Assembly: GCA_937959275.1 (NCBI GenBank) | Contig: CALGLU010000035.1 | Location: forward strand, 1-64,000 | Source: an uncultured Saprospiraceae bacterium | GTDB lineage: Bacteria > Bacteroidota > Bacteroidia > Chitinophagales > Saprospiraceae | Direction of reading: 5' to 3' | Length of the DNA: 64,000 nt | Shown here: piece by piece, positions 26,607-35,912 of the stretch | Position numbering within the stretch: position 1 is the first letter of the stretch | How the letters are laid out: the number at the start of each line of letters is the position of its first letter | Position numbers and translations under genes: made by a program | Notes under the pieces: model-generated | What the model saw: the letters and a program-made list of their open reading frames with translations, nothing else | Told to the model about the DNA's origin: nothing | Database searches by the model: none

Positions 26607-28160
26607 CTACCCAGCCCACCCTTCACGATCCAAACTCCGATACTGAATCGCCTCCGCAATATGCTCCGCATTAATATCAGCACTATTGTCCAAATCAGCA
26701 GTCGTTCGAGCTACCTTCAAAATCCGATCGTAAGCTCTAGCAGATAATTGCAAACGAGTCATCGCAGTTTTTAATAACAGCGTACTGGCTGTATTCAATT
26801 GACACACTTCGCGGACCATGCGGCTAGGCATATGTGCATTAGCAAATACATTCTGTATCGGCTCAAATCTCTTTTTTTGAATTTCTCTGGCAGCGATCAC
26901 TCGACTACGGATGATCTCACTTGTCTCGCCACTCCGTTTAAATTTAGCTAACTCGTCATAGGAGACAGGTGTCACTTCGACATGGAGATCAATTCGATCA
27001 AGCAAGGGACCAGAAATTTTATTGAGGTAGCGCTTTACAATGCCGGGACCACAAACACAATCCTTCTCAGGGTGATTATAGTAACCGCAGGGACATGGAT
27101 TCATAGAGGCGAGTAACATAAAACTAGCAGGATAATCTACCGTAATTTTTGCCCTTGAAATGGTGACTTTTCGTTCTTCCATTGGTTGCCGCAAGACCTC
27201 CAGAACAGTACGTTGAAATTCTGGCAGTTCATCTAAAAAGAGCACTCCATTATTAGCTAATGAAATTTCCCCAGGATTGGGATTTGATCCTCCACCTACT
27301 AATGCCACATTACTAATCGTGTGATGTGGTGATCGAAACGGTCTGCGTGTCACTAGAGATGATTGCTTATCTAACAAACCTGAAACCGAATGAATTTTAG
27401 TTGTCTCTAATGCCTCGTGAAGGGAAAGAGGTGGCAGTATTGTGGGTAAGCGTTTTGCTAGCATCGTCTTGCCTGCGCCAGGTGGCCCAATCAAAATAGC
27501 ATTGTGCCCGCCAGCTGCAGAAATCTCCAATGCTCTCTTGATATTTTCTTGACCTTTCACATCTGCAAAGTCAAGTGCATAATCATTTAGGTCATCTTTG
27601 AATACCTCTTTTGTATCCACGATCTCTTCCACGAGTTGCGCTTCCCCATTAAAAAAATCCACAGCTTCTCTCAGATTGGAAATGCCGTAGACAGGTAAGT
27701 TATCGACAATCGCAGCTTCGCGCACATTTTCTTTGGGCAAGATCAAGCCCTTAAATTTTCGCTCCCTAGCTTCGACGGCCATAGGCAGTGCTCCGCGGAT
27801 TGGCCGAATCCCGCCATCCAATGCCAACTCTCCCATAATCATATATTGATCTAGCAAGTCACCACTAATTTGTCTCGTGGCAGCAAGAACGCCAAGCGCA
27901 ATAGGAAGATCGTAGGAAGACCCTTCTTTGCGAATATCAGCTGGTGCTAGATTGACAACGAGTTTCAAGCGCAGCATTTTATAGCCAATGTTTTTCATGG
28001 CTGCTTCGATCCGCTCGAAACCTTCCTTAATCGCACTATCTGGAAGACCGACCAAATTGTAAAAATTGCCTTGGCTGACAGGGCCACCGGCATTTACCTC
28101 GACTGTAATCGCTTGTGCATCGATGCCTTGTACGGCTCCCGCAAATGTTTTGACTAACAT
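26607..28160 (-). CDS. yifB: YifB family magnesium-chelatase-like AAA+ ATPase
   Basis: 517 residues, normal for YifB/ComM. The N-terminal Lon-protease-like domain (1-170) is followed by an AAA+ Mg-chelatase domain with Walker A GPPGAGKTML near residue 227 and Walker B VLFLDELPEF near 310. A cysteine set (NPCPCGYYNHP..DCVCGP) and a C-terminal helical domain follow. ComM relatives drive branch migration during integration of transforming DNA. Together with ComF this hints at competence capacity, though both genes are also widespread in non-competent species. Confidence 0.95.
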   Translation of the reverse strand: MLVKTFAGAVQGIDAQAITVEVNAGGPVSQGNFYNLVGLPDSAIKEGFERIEAAMKNIGYKMLRLKLVVNLAPADIRKEGSSYDLPIALGVLAATRQISGDLLDQYMIMGELALDGGIRPIRGALPMAVEARERKFKGLILPKENVREAAIVDNLPVYGISNLREAVDFFNGEAQLVEEIVDTKEVFKDDLNDYALDFADVKGQENIKRALEISAAGGHNAILIGPPGAGKTMLAKRLPTILPPLSLHEALETTKIHSVSGLLDKQSSLVTRRPFRSPHHTISNVALVGGGSNPNPGEISLANNGVLFLDELPEFQRTVLEVLRQPMEERKVTISRAKITVDYPASFMLLASMNPCPCGYYNHPEKDCVCGPGIVKRYLNKISGPLLDRIDLHVEVTPVSYDELAKFKRSGETSEIIRSRVIAAREIQKKRFEPIQNVFANAHMPSRMVREVCQLNTASTLLLKTAMTRLQLSARAYDRILKVARTTADLDNSADINAEHIAEAIQYRSLDREGWAG

Positions 28161-28176
28161 AGTGTTCGTTTATAAA

Positions 28177-28224
28177 TTGTAAAGTATTTTATTTGTAAAG
28201 TATTCTATTTGTAAAGTTTGTTTG
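28177..28224. repeat. Three tandem 16-bp repeats upstream of yifB
   Basis: TTGTAAAGTATTTTAT-type units begin at 28177, 28193 and 28209 (period 16; the third is diverged at its end). They sit 17-64 bp upstream of the yifB start, where an operator might be expected. A role is not shown. Confidence 0.6.
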
Positions 28225-28737
28225 AAACGGCTGTACGTATTCAAACACAACTCAATATATCTAATTTATTTGGCAATCAGAAGTTTGTATTCTCATTGTA
28301 AGCTAACTGATACTTTTTGAATGGAAAATCCTTTGTCTGAACAAGATTTATAAGATTTCAGGATGTTCATGATTTGATTTCCAATTCTTAACTACGGATC
28401 CTTGAGGTTGTCAACATCAAGGACATGATTGGCTAAGGACACTTTCTAGACACAGAGCAACATGATGTCCAGCGAAAGCATAACTCCTCTCATAAAATGC
28501 CACACGTTCTCAAGTAATTGCGAAAGCTCTGGTATCCAATCGACCACTAGATTACCTCTTCAGATTAAAACAAAAGATCGACAGATATCCATTCTACAAA
28601 TTAAAAATAGTAAGAAATTAGACTTGTTGGCGTATCTGAATACATAGTCTATGTTTTAGTATGAAAAAAAAGAGCAACTCTTGTAACCTGACAACAGTGT
28701 ATTGCATCTAATAGTAAATAGGATTAAAATATTTAGT
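28225..28737. other. Intergenic region without a supported gene
   Basis: It holds one degenerate GACAGGAT-type repeat (near 28336-28375). A 61-codon frame at 28462-28647 has no family resemblance or ribosome-binding context, so I do not call it. Confidence 0.5.
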
Positions 28738-29067
28738 ATGCATTTAACAGCAGAACCAGAAGTAATATTGGGTCTCATAGCGATTGTAGCTGGCTTTACG
28801 CTTTACGCTTTTATAAAAAGTCGGCATCTTGAGCGCATGCAGCAATTGCAAATGGGAATTCCACTTCAAGAGATCCATAAAAGCTTTATTGAGGTAAAAT
28901 TTGGTCTTCTATTCATTGGAATAGGAATAGGCATTTTAACCGCTTTTATTCTCAATCGAATATTTACAAATGCTTTTGATTTTTATCCTGCCTTTATCTT
29001 TTTATTTGGAGGATTTGGACTACTACTTTCATTTTTCATAGTTCGAAAGTTTAATATTAAGCAATAA
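28738..29067 (+). CDS. DUF6249-like membrane protein
   Basis: 109 residues from the ATG at 28738; an earlier TTG would add an unlikely 12-residue extension. Three hydrophobic segments (about 8-25, 52-72 and 78-98) and a conserved-looking cytoplasmic loop HLERMQQLQMGIPLQE fit the small DUF6249 membrane proteins often found beside sigma factors in Bacteroidota. It lies 5 bp before the ECF sigma gene and opens a four-gene operon. Confidence 0.75.
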   Translation: MHLTAEPEVILGLIAIVAGFTLYAFIKSRHLERMQQLQMGIPLQEIHKSFIEVKFGLLFIGIGIGILTAFILNRIFTNAFDFYPAFIFLFGGFGLLLSFFIVRKFNIKQ

Positions 29068-29072
29068 ATTTA

Positions 29073-29621
29073 ATGGATGAAATATACATTGATAAAGTAC
29101 TTAATGGAGAACAAGATGCCTACGGATATTTAATTAGGCAACATAAAACTATTGCAATGAGAACAGCAATGTCTATTGTTAAAAATGAAACTGAAGCAAA
29201 AGATATTGTCCAAAACAGTTTTATTCAAGCATATGAATCATTACGAAGCTTTAAAGGAGAATCAAAATTCTCGACTTGGTTATGCCGAATTGTGGTGAAT
29301 AAGAGTTTTCGGTTTATTCAAAACAAAGCTAGGAAAATTAATTTTGAACAAAAACAACTCATTGACAACACACCCTACGTATACAATGAAGGATTACTCA
29401 ACCTAAAAAGGCAGGATTTAAATAAACTCCTTAAAAAAGGACTTAAGCTGTTAGCTCCAAATGAAGCTTTATGTCTACAACTATTTTATCTAGAAGAATA
29501 TCATCTGGATGAAATTGAAAAAATAACGAATTTTTCAAAATCAAATATCAAAGTATTGCTTTTCCGAGGCAGAAAAAATCTCTACCATCATTTGATAAAG
29601 AGTTACAATAAAATAAAATGA
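29073..29621 (+). CDS. ECF-type RNA polymerase sigma factor
   Basis: 182 residues. Sigma region 2 (about 10-75) contains DIVQNSFIQAYESLRSFKGESKFSTWL, here split by the usual motif SFIQAYESL and FSTWLCRIV. Region 4 (about 110-175) ends with SKSNIKVLLFRGRKNLY. It directs RNA polymerase to a small regulon, normally its own operon among others. It overlaps the next gene by 4 bp. The adjacent small membrane protein is the likely anti-sigma factor. Confidence 0.93.
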   Translation: MDEIYIDKVLNGEQDAYGYLIRQHKTIAMRTAMSIVKNETEAKDIVQNSFIQAYESLRSFKGESKFSTWLCRIVVNKSFRFIQNKARKINFEQKQLIDNTPYVYNEGLLNLKRQDLNKLLKKGLKLLAPNEALCLQLFYLEEYHLDEIEKITNFSKSNIKVLLFRGRKNLYHHLIKSYNKIK

Positions 29622-29929
29622 ACGAAGAAAATATTATCAAAGAACTTTTTAGAAAATCTGATCTAAGCTACTCTACTGAAGGCATGGAAGAAATGGTCTG
29701 GAAGAAATTAGAAATCAAGAGTATTTATAGAAAAAAGCAACAGAGATATGCCTTTTTTGGGAAAGTCGGATTTTCATTTATTGTTATCCTCTCGTTATTA
29801 TTTACGATGAGTATTAGAGCAGCCAACTCCTTCGACTTGATTATAGCTCCTACAATTATAATGTTTTTATTGATGTTCCCTCTTGAATTTATTTTAGATC
29901 AAAAAAAATCAACCACAGCACAGTTATGA
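29618..29929 (+). CDS. Putative anti-sigma membrane protein
   Basis: 103 residues, not a recognised family. A 45-residue polar N-terminus (KELFRKSDLSYSTEGMEEMV) precedes two membrane helices (about 48-67 and 75-92). Anti-sigma factors typically pair a cytoplasmic N-terminal domain with a membrane anchor, and the gene overlaps both neighbours by 4 bp, so an anti-sigma role is inferred from position. It lacks an obvious zinc-binding anti-sigma motif. Confidence 0.65.
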   Translation: MNEENIIKELFRKSDLSYSTEGMEEMVWKKLEIKSIYRKKQQRYAFFGKVGFSFIVILSLLFTMSIRAANSFDLIIAPTIIMFLLMFPLEFILDQKKSTTAQL

Positions 29930-31881
29930 AAAAATATTACAATGCCTTATGTATCTGCTTACTATCAATTTCATCGACCACCAAACTAGCTGCCCAAGAC
30001 AACGAGCAATTTGATGAACTATTTGCCCAATGGGATGATTCCTCAATCCTTCAACCAGGAGTAAGTATTGCTATTATAAAAAACAAAGAGGTTGTTTTTA
30101 ATAACTCCTATGGCTATGGCAATCTGGAATACCAAATTCCCCTTGATAACAAGTCTGTTTTTGATATCGCTTCATTGGCTAAACAATTTACAGGTTTTGC
30201 TATAGCTAGTCTTATCAATGATCAGAAACTCGACCTTAATGAACCAGTAAAAAAATATTTTCCAGAATTAACATTTCTTGATGAAGACATGCAAATAAGA
30301 CATTTGGTATACCATACCAGTGGTCTAAGAGATATCGGTGGATTGTTTGGTTTGGCATATAAGGGAGAAAACCTTACTTCAATAGAAGCCTTTGACATGA
30401 TCAAAAATCAGAATGCTTTAAATTTCCCAGTGGGAACTGAATATGACTATTCTAATACGAATTATGTACTCTTAGCAATGGTGGTAGAGCGAATTTCAGA
30501 AACATCATTTCGGGAATGGTGTGATAAGAACTTGTTTGGACCACTAAAAATGGATAACACCTTTGCAAATGATAACCCTTATGAGATTATAGAAAATAGA
30601 GCAATTGCATACAATGCGAATCTCCCAAATCTTAGTTTTCAACAAAATAACGGAATGGCCTTAATTGGTTCAAGTGCTATTTTTAGCACTGTTGACAATT
30701 TGATTATTTGGATACAAGCATTAAACAATGAAAGTGTATTCCCAGAAGTTTTCAAGCTCATGAAACAAAAAGGGAAATTGGACAATGGTAATGAAATAAA
30801 TTACGGATTTGGATTGAGTTTCGGTAACTATAAGAATGAAGCAATGATTGAACATACTGGCGCAACTCCATCAGGATTCAGAACTGCTATGGCTATTTTT
30901 CCTGACCAATCCCTTTCTATAATAGTACTAAGTAATTGGGGAACAGTTAATCCAATAAGAGACTATGCCATTAAAATGGCAGACCATTATTTACAAGATC
31001 AAGAATCCACACAAGAAGAGTTAGCAAAGTCAAAAACGAATCATTCAGCCTTTGTTTTATCTAAAGCTGCAGCTAACAGTTATGTAGGAGATTATGTATT
31101 CAATGGTGAAACGGATTTAAAAATTAGGATGGGAGAACAAGACAATTTAACGCTTGAAGTGCTAGGTCATTCTGGAGTTCTTATTCCTATTTCAGAAACA
31201 GAATTTGAACTTCCTGAGGCTAATTCCATCCTCTACGTTTTTAATGATTCGACGGGTAATTTAAAAAAAGTAGAGGTATGGGTGAATGGAGAAAAAGATG
31301 GAGAATTTGTCAAAATAGAAGAAGCTCCATTCGATAACCACATTTATGTAGGAGATTATTTATTCAATGGTGAAATGGACGTAAAGATTCGATTAGATGA
31401 TGATAACAACTTAACTGTCCAATTAGAAGACAATGATGTAAATCCACTTATTCCCATTTCACAAACAGCATTTGAATTTCCTGCATTAAAATCAAAGCTC
31501 CACTTTATTCTTGATTCGATAGGCAGTTGTAACAAAGTAGAAGTATGGATGAATGAACAAAAAGAAGGAGAACTTTCCAGAATAGAAATTGACGAAAAAA
31601 CTCCACTTAATATCAACAAATACGTAGGGCTTTTTTATTCGGATGAATTGAAAATTGTTTTTGAAATTGGTATATTAGATGACGAACTCATTCTTATTAA
31701 CTCCAAAAATGGTGAAGTTATACTCAATAATAAAACAGAAGAAATATTCATTCCCGAACAAGACATTGCTAGTAGTTTAGTGTTTGAGTTTAACAATATA
31801 GGAGAAACAACAGGTTTTCTTTTGAATAGAGGTAGTAGAGTACGTAATTTGAAATTTGTAAAGCTTGCTCAAAGTAACTAA
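29926..31881 (+). CDS. Serine beta-lactamase-like hydrolase with three C-terminal repeats
   Basis: 651 residues. Signal peptide 1-23 (cleavage near LAAQ). The catalytic domain has SxxK as SLAK (83-86), YSN (near 176) and HTG replacing KTG. Three beta-rich modules follow, starting at residues 386, 474 and 566. The first two are clearly duplicated (YVGDYVFNGETDLKIR and YVGDYLFNGEMDVKIR) and the third is diverged (YVGLFYSDELKI). Such tails resemble lipocalin-like DUF modules that cover the active site. It is the last gene of the sigma-factor operon (ATGA overlap), so it is probably the output of that circuit. Confidence 0.88.
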   Translation: MKKYYNALCICLLSISSTTKLAAQDNEQFDELFAQWDDSSILQPGVSIAIIKNKEVVFNNSYGYGNLEYQIPLDNKSVFDIASLAKQFTGFAIASLINDQKLDLNEPVKKYFPELTFLDEDMQIRHLVYHTSGLRDIGGLFGLAYKGENLTSIEAFDMIKNQNALNFPVGTEYDYSNTNYVLLAMVVERISETSFREWCDKNLFGPLKMDNTFANDNPYEIIENRAIAYNANLPNLSFQQNNGMALIGSSAIFSTVDNLIIWIQALNNESVFPEVFKLMKQKGKLDNGNEINYGFGLSFGNYKNEAMIEHTGATPSGFRTAMAIFPDQSLSIIVLSNWGTVNPIRDYAIKMADHYLQDQESTQEELAKSKTNHSAFVLSKAAANSYVGDYVFNGETDLKIRMGEQDNLTLEVLGHSGVLIPISETEFELPEANSILYVFNDSTGNLKKVEVWVNGEKDGEFVKIEEAPFDNHIYVGDYLFNGEMDVKIRLDDDNNLTVQLEDNDVNPLIPISQTAFEFPALKSKLHFILDSIGSCNKVEVWMNEQKEGELSRIEIDEKTPLNINKYVGLFYSDELKIVFEIGILDDELILINSKNGEVILNNKTEEIFIPEQDIASSLVFEFNNIGETTGFLLNRGSRVRNLKFVKLAQSN

Positions 31882-31889
31882 CTTTTGAG

Positions 31890-32023
31890 AACAATAGATA
31901 TCAGCTCATCCGTAACACAAAATGAAATAAAATATGAACCAGCAAATATATGACAACGTCTACAGCAATAACAACAAGCCAATGCATGTACGTCGCATAC
32001 AGCCATCACGTTAGCACCAATTA
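31890..32023 (+). repeat. Cassette-boundary-like element (plus strand)
   Basis: It begins 8 bp after the hydrolase stop with AACAATAGATATCA, nearly identical to AACAATAGATACCA at the sbcC stop (59752-59765, minus). It ends with a 36-bp stretch (31988-32023) containing CACGTTAGCACC, which matches 26 of 36 bases of 58215-58250 (minus) upstream of the Fic gene. The DUF2200 gene begins 17 bp later. This arrangement, stop-proximal half then start-proximal half, resembles recombination sites between gene cassettes. Confidence 0.5.
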
Positions 32024-32040
32024 ATTCAAAATAAAATAAA

Positions 32041-32418
32041 ATGAAAGTTACTGCCGAAAAAAATGAAAAAGTCGCCAATATGATCTTTGCATCCATTTAT
32101 CCCCTTTACTTGAATCGGTTAGAGAAAAATGGTAGAACAAAAGAAGAACTCAACCAAGTACTAGAATGGTTTACTGGTTTTGATACCGATGCTTTACAAA
32201 CACTTATTGAAGAGAAAGTAACGTTTAGAACATTTTTTAAAAAAGCAAAAATACATCCTAACGCACACTTGATTAAAGGAGTCGTATGTGGGTATCGAAT
32301 TGAAGACATAGAGGATGAATTTGAATTGTATAAACAATGTAGACAAATGGAAAAGCTCATTGATGAATTGGCAAGAGGTCGTAAAATGGAGAAAATTTTA
32401 CGAAAAGAAAAGAAATAA
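32041..32418 (+). CDS. DUF2200 family protein
   Basis: 125 residues, cytoplasmic, matching DUF2200 over its full length (KVANMIFASIYPLYLNRLEK, EVLEWFTGF-like VLEWFTGFD, IKGVVCGYRIEDIED). The family has no known function. Its gene sits alone behind a cassette-boundary-like element, as expected for a mobile cassette gene. Confidence 0.85.
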   Translation: MKVTAEKNEKVANMIFASIYPLYLNRLEKNGRTKEELNQVLEWFTGFDTDALQTLIEEKVTFRTFFKKAKIHPNAHLIKGVVCGYRIEDIEDEFELYKQCRQMEKLIDELARGRKMEKILRKEKK

Positions 32419-33022
32419 AGCTGGTGCTACCGATTGCGGTTCAACTTACATCTGCCATCTTTCCTTTGGCTGAACAAGATTTATCAATTCGCAAACTAAG
32501 GATTCTTAAGGTTTTCAACCTAGAGGATATACGATTGAAAGAATAGAATTCAAAAATTAACCTAAGGCTATACACCTTCAGGTACAGGACACCTACCGAA
32601 TCCTCCCACGTACCCTACGCGCCCGCACATCTGCTCCAATGTCCCAAGCCATCGTCAAGCCAACCCGCTGCCCCTGCTAACTCCAGATGCCAACCGAATA
32701 TGGTCAAACTTAGAGCTGGCCAAAAAATCACCTATTTACCTAGAATACATTTTAGTACACAAGCGAGTGCATCTTCACGAACGAAACCAGAATCCACAGA
32801 GATGAATTAAACAGTCTTGCGCATGTGCACAATGATTGGGTGCATTAAGTTTTAGAACTGCTATAGATTTCCTATTTTGGAAGGGATATAGCGTATACAA
32901 ATGCACTTATCAAAGAGAATGGTGCGTTAATACAAATGTTATATGGTATAAAAAGTAATAAAACTGAGAGAATGATGTCCCGTTATAGAGAATTACAAGT
33001 TAATAATCGATATACAAAATAA
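32419..33022. other. Spacer with duplicated receptor-gene debris
   Basis: About 600 bp with no gene. It includes a degenerate GCTGAACAAGATTTAT repeat (near 32471-32487) and the 125-bp duplication described at 32559-32685. Confidence 0.55.
32559..32685 (-). pseudogene. Duplicated 3' end of the TonB receptor gene
   Basis: This segment aligns without gaps to 33421-33545, offset by exactly 862 bp. It covers the last 30 codons of the receptor gene and 34 bp beyond its stop. The inner 60 bp (32618-32677 and 33480-33539) are identical, while the outer part has about ten differences. It is a noncoding remnant that marks the far side of a 730-bp insertion. Confidence 0.75.
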
Positions 33023-33355
33023 ATGAAAAATATTTATTCAAATATCAACTTAGTATCTTGGATCTTATTGAGCTTAACTGCCATAATTATAATTTTCTAT
33101 TCAAGCTGGTTTTTCTTAGGAAATGAAGACTCTTTTAACAATCTCAAAAGTAAACTTATAAAAAATTTGACTTTAAGAACCTTGACCTTTTCTGTAATTG
33201 GAATACCATGTATAATTCTAATTACTATTATTGAGCTATTTCATTCGAACAAAGAGAAATACGGATTGAAAACACTTCTAAGGAAATTTAATTTGGTAAT
33301 TTCAATTGTCCTGATTTCATCACTTTTTGGAAACATAATATTCTTCCTTTTATAA
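33023..33355 (+). CDS. Small membrane protein of unknown function
   Basis: 110 residues with three hydrophobic segments (about 10-32, 52-70 and 88-108) and a short charged loop. No family is recognised. It is the only gene inside the segment bracketed by the 125-bp direct repeats, which suggests it arrived by insertion. Base composition is more A+T-rich than in the neighbouring receptor gene. Confidence 0.55.
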   Translation: MKNIYSNINLVSWILLSLTAIIIIFYSSWFFLGNEDSFNNLKSKLIKNLTLRTLTFSVIGIPCIILITIIELFHSNKEKYGLKTLLRKFNLVISIVLISSLFGNIIFFLL

Positions 33356-33454
33356 ATAAGTAAAAATGGAATACGCCATATAACACGCGACGATCACGAT
33401 CATGCTTCTTCGTCAACACGAACCTAAGCCTAGACGCCTTCAGGTACGGCACAC

Positions 33455-35827
33455 CTACCGAATCCGCCCACGCGCCCGCCGCGCCCGCACATCTGCTCCA
33501 ATGTCCCAAGCCATCGTCAAGCCAACCCGCTGCCCCTGCCAACGCCGCGCATACGAATTCGTAAACGTCGGCAAGGTCGCTCCTCCTTTATACACTGACA
33601 GCTCAAATAGATTCCTCACATTGAGTGTCACCAGCAGACGATCACTTAAAAACTTACGACTCAGCCCTGCATTCATGCCATAGAAAGGATCTCGATAAGA
33701 TTGCAAATACCGCTGCCCACCATAATAATAGAACGTCGCCTGCAGTCGTATATCTTTAGGTAGCTTTCCTCTCAGTCCAATCTCACTGCTAAACGTCGTA
33801 AAGGAATTTCCAAAATCAACACCCTCATAAAATCCCCGCTGCTTAAACTCCGCCGCCCTCGCTTCGGCTGTAATCTGCCAACTCTCAAATGGCTCATACG
33901 TCAATATCATGCCCGCCTGAAGTATCCGCTCCTGATCCAAGTTGATCGGAAAATATGTCACCAATCCCGTACTATCTTGCAAGACCTGTGTATCATAAAA
34001 CCCATCGATATAATGCGCATTGACGTAAGGATTAAATGTCAATTTATCACCATTAAAAAGCACTTTCAATTCGACATGATCTCTATAACTAGGATCCAGA
34101 TCAGGATTACCAAAACGCAATTCATTTGGATTTTCAATGCCTCCAAACGGATTCAATTGCCAAAAGCCTGGACGCTGAATTCGCTTGCTATAACCCAAAC
34201 TCGCATTGACCTTGTCTGAAAATTTGTAACTAATGGTTGCTGACGGAAACACCCAATTGTATGACTTTGTAATATCTTTAATCTCAGCTTGTTGGTCTTC
34301 CACACGCACATTGGTGTACTCACTCCGCAAGCCAAGTTGGAGACCCCACTTGTCTTTTTCTAAAGCGTATTGTACATAGGCAGCAGCGATGCGTTCATAA
34401 TAATCAACTAGATTTTCTAGACCCCTAAAGGTCACAAATTCATCCCCTAGTTTTTCTTCAGCAAGGTAATCGCTAGAAATGATGCGCATCTCTCCCCGCA
34501 CCCCAATTTCTAATTTCCCATGTTCTCCCAGCTTTTGTTCGTAATCACTTTGCAATAAATAATCATTACTGCTTTCCCTGTTGTCAGTCCTCAAACGTAA
34601 AGCCTCAGACTCCGTAGGAAAACGCTCACTCACTATCGTCAGTTCCTGCTCATTGTTATTCCAAAAATCATTTTGAAATAACACAAACAATTTGCTACCC
34701 TCTGTTGAAAATTCTTGTGCCCAAGACGCTTCAATCTGGTGATAGGTCTCTGGTTCTAAAAAGTCATAACTCTGCAACCAATCCCGCTGTAAATTACCCG
34801 AACCATCTTGGTATGTATAATCAACTGCAGACAGATCATCATTAAGCTGGTGATAGTAGGAATAGCTGGCACTAAGGGTCGTTTGTTCTGTTGGCCGAAA
34901 ATCCAAACCAGCGAATGCTTGCCGGGCTCGATCATTTCGATCTTGATCTAGATCTTCCAATAATATTTGCTTGCCACTTGGCAATTGACTGATACGCTCA
35001 GCCTCGCCCGTGCTGAAGTAATTGGAATATCGTAGTCCAGCATTACCAAAGTAAGTCAACTTCTTTTCGCTCCGAGAAAAACTCGCGTTGAGTCGATAGT
35101 CGGTTGGTACGCCTACGGAAGCACTCACTTGTCCTCCCCAATTCTTTGCGCTCGCATCTTTCAAAATGATATTTATGATTCCCCCTGAGCCTGCAGCTTC
35201 ATAGCGCGCGGATGGGCTTGTCATGATTTCAACTTTGGCAATGTTGGATGCGGGAATGCCTTGCAATGCATTATTATCAGCTAGCGCACTTGGCTTGCCG
35301 TTGATCAAGACTTTAACACTAGCATTGCCGCGAAGACTCACGATGCCTTCTGGTGAGACATTGACAGTGGGCACATTGTCTAGCACCTCATTAGCAGTCC
35401 CGCCTTGAGAAATAATATCTGCACCTACATCAAATATTTGTTTGTCTAACTTCAGGGTCATCCGGCTGCGCTCTGCAGTTACTACAGCCTCATCGAGTAA
35501 CTGTGCACTATTGTATAATTTTATATCGCCAAGATCAGTATCTGAACTCAACACAAAACTTGTATCTATTTGCTCATAACCAATAAATTCAAATCGAAGC
35601 GTATAGTCTCCCTTAGGTAGACGGAGTAAAAAAGTTCCAGTACTATCCGTACTAGCTCCACTCACTAAGACCTGCTCGCTATCGTAAGCAGAGATAGTGG
35701 CAAACTCCAAGGGTAGATTATAGTCTGCATCAATAATGCGTCCTGTCAAATCGGCTTTGGCTGGCAAAGCATTGGCTGGTAGGCTACTGGCAATTGCCAA
35801 CGCCATCAGAAAGAAAAATACTTTCAT
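33455..35827 (-). CDS. TonB-dependent outer-membrane receptor
   Basis: 790 residues. Signal peptide 1-24, then a carboxypeptidase-regulatory-like domain (about 27-110, DLTGRIIDADYNLPLEFATI), a plug domain (about 125-225, with LDNVPTVNVSPEGIVSLRGN and SPSARYEAAGSGGIINIILK), and a 22-strand-type barrel of the OMP_b-brl_3 kind. It imports or binds an unknown ligand. The last ten residues (VRARRARGRIR) form a basic tail after the terminal strand, coded by the part duplicated at 32559-32685. It follows the M56-ankyrin gene by 85 bp and is probably in the same operon. Confidence 0.92.
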   Translation of the reverse strand: MKVFFFLMALAIASSLPANALPAKADLTGRIIDADYNLPLEFATISAYDSEQVLVSGASTDSTGTFLLRLPKGDYTLRFEFIGYEQIDTSFVLSSDTDLGDIKLYNSAQLLDEAVVTAERSRMTLKLDKQIFDVGADIISQGGTANEVLDNVPTVNVSPEGIVSLRGNASVKVLINGKPSALADNNALQGIPASNIAKVEIMTSPSARYEAAGSGGIINIILKDASAKNWGGQVSASVGVPTDYRLNASFSRSEKKLTYFGNAGLRYSNYFSTGEAERISQLPSGKQILLEDLDQDRNDRARQAFAGLDFRPTEQTTLSASYSYYHQLNDDLSAVDYTYQDGSGNLQRDWLQSYDFLEPETYHQIEASWAQEFSTEGSKLFVLFQNDFWNNNEQELTIVSERFPTESEALRLRTDNRESSNDYLLQSDYEQKLGEHGKLEIGVRGEMRIISSDYLAEEKLGDEFVTFRGLENLVDYYERIAAAYVQYALEKDKWGLQLGLRSEYTNVRVEDQQAEIKDITKSYNWVFPSATISYKFSDKVNASLGYSKRIQRPGFWQLNPFGGIENPNELRFGNPDLDPSYRDHVELKVLFNGDKLTFNPYVNAHYIDGFYDTQVLQDSTGLVTYFPINLDQERILQAGMILTYEPFESWQITAEARAAEFKQRGFYEGVDFGNSFTTFSSEIGLRGKLPKDIRLQATFYYYGGQRYLQSYRDPFYGMNAGLSRKFLSDRLLVTLNVRNLFELSVYKGGATLPTFTNSYARRWQGQRVGLTMAWDIGADVRARRARGRIR

Positions 35828-35912
35828 TAGCTTATTTTTTTAGTGTTGTGATTTTAACATGCTTGTCAAGATCACTTTGTGTTGTTATCAATGATTTTAC
35901 TTAATCACCTTT

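Noticed and set aside
28462-28647. 61-codon reading frame
   Set aside because: No family resemblance, no coding signature and it sits in repeat-bearing spacer DNA.
31878-32096. Minus-strand frame across the spacer before DUF2200
   Set aside because: It overlaps the boundary element and the DUF2200 start; no protein features.
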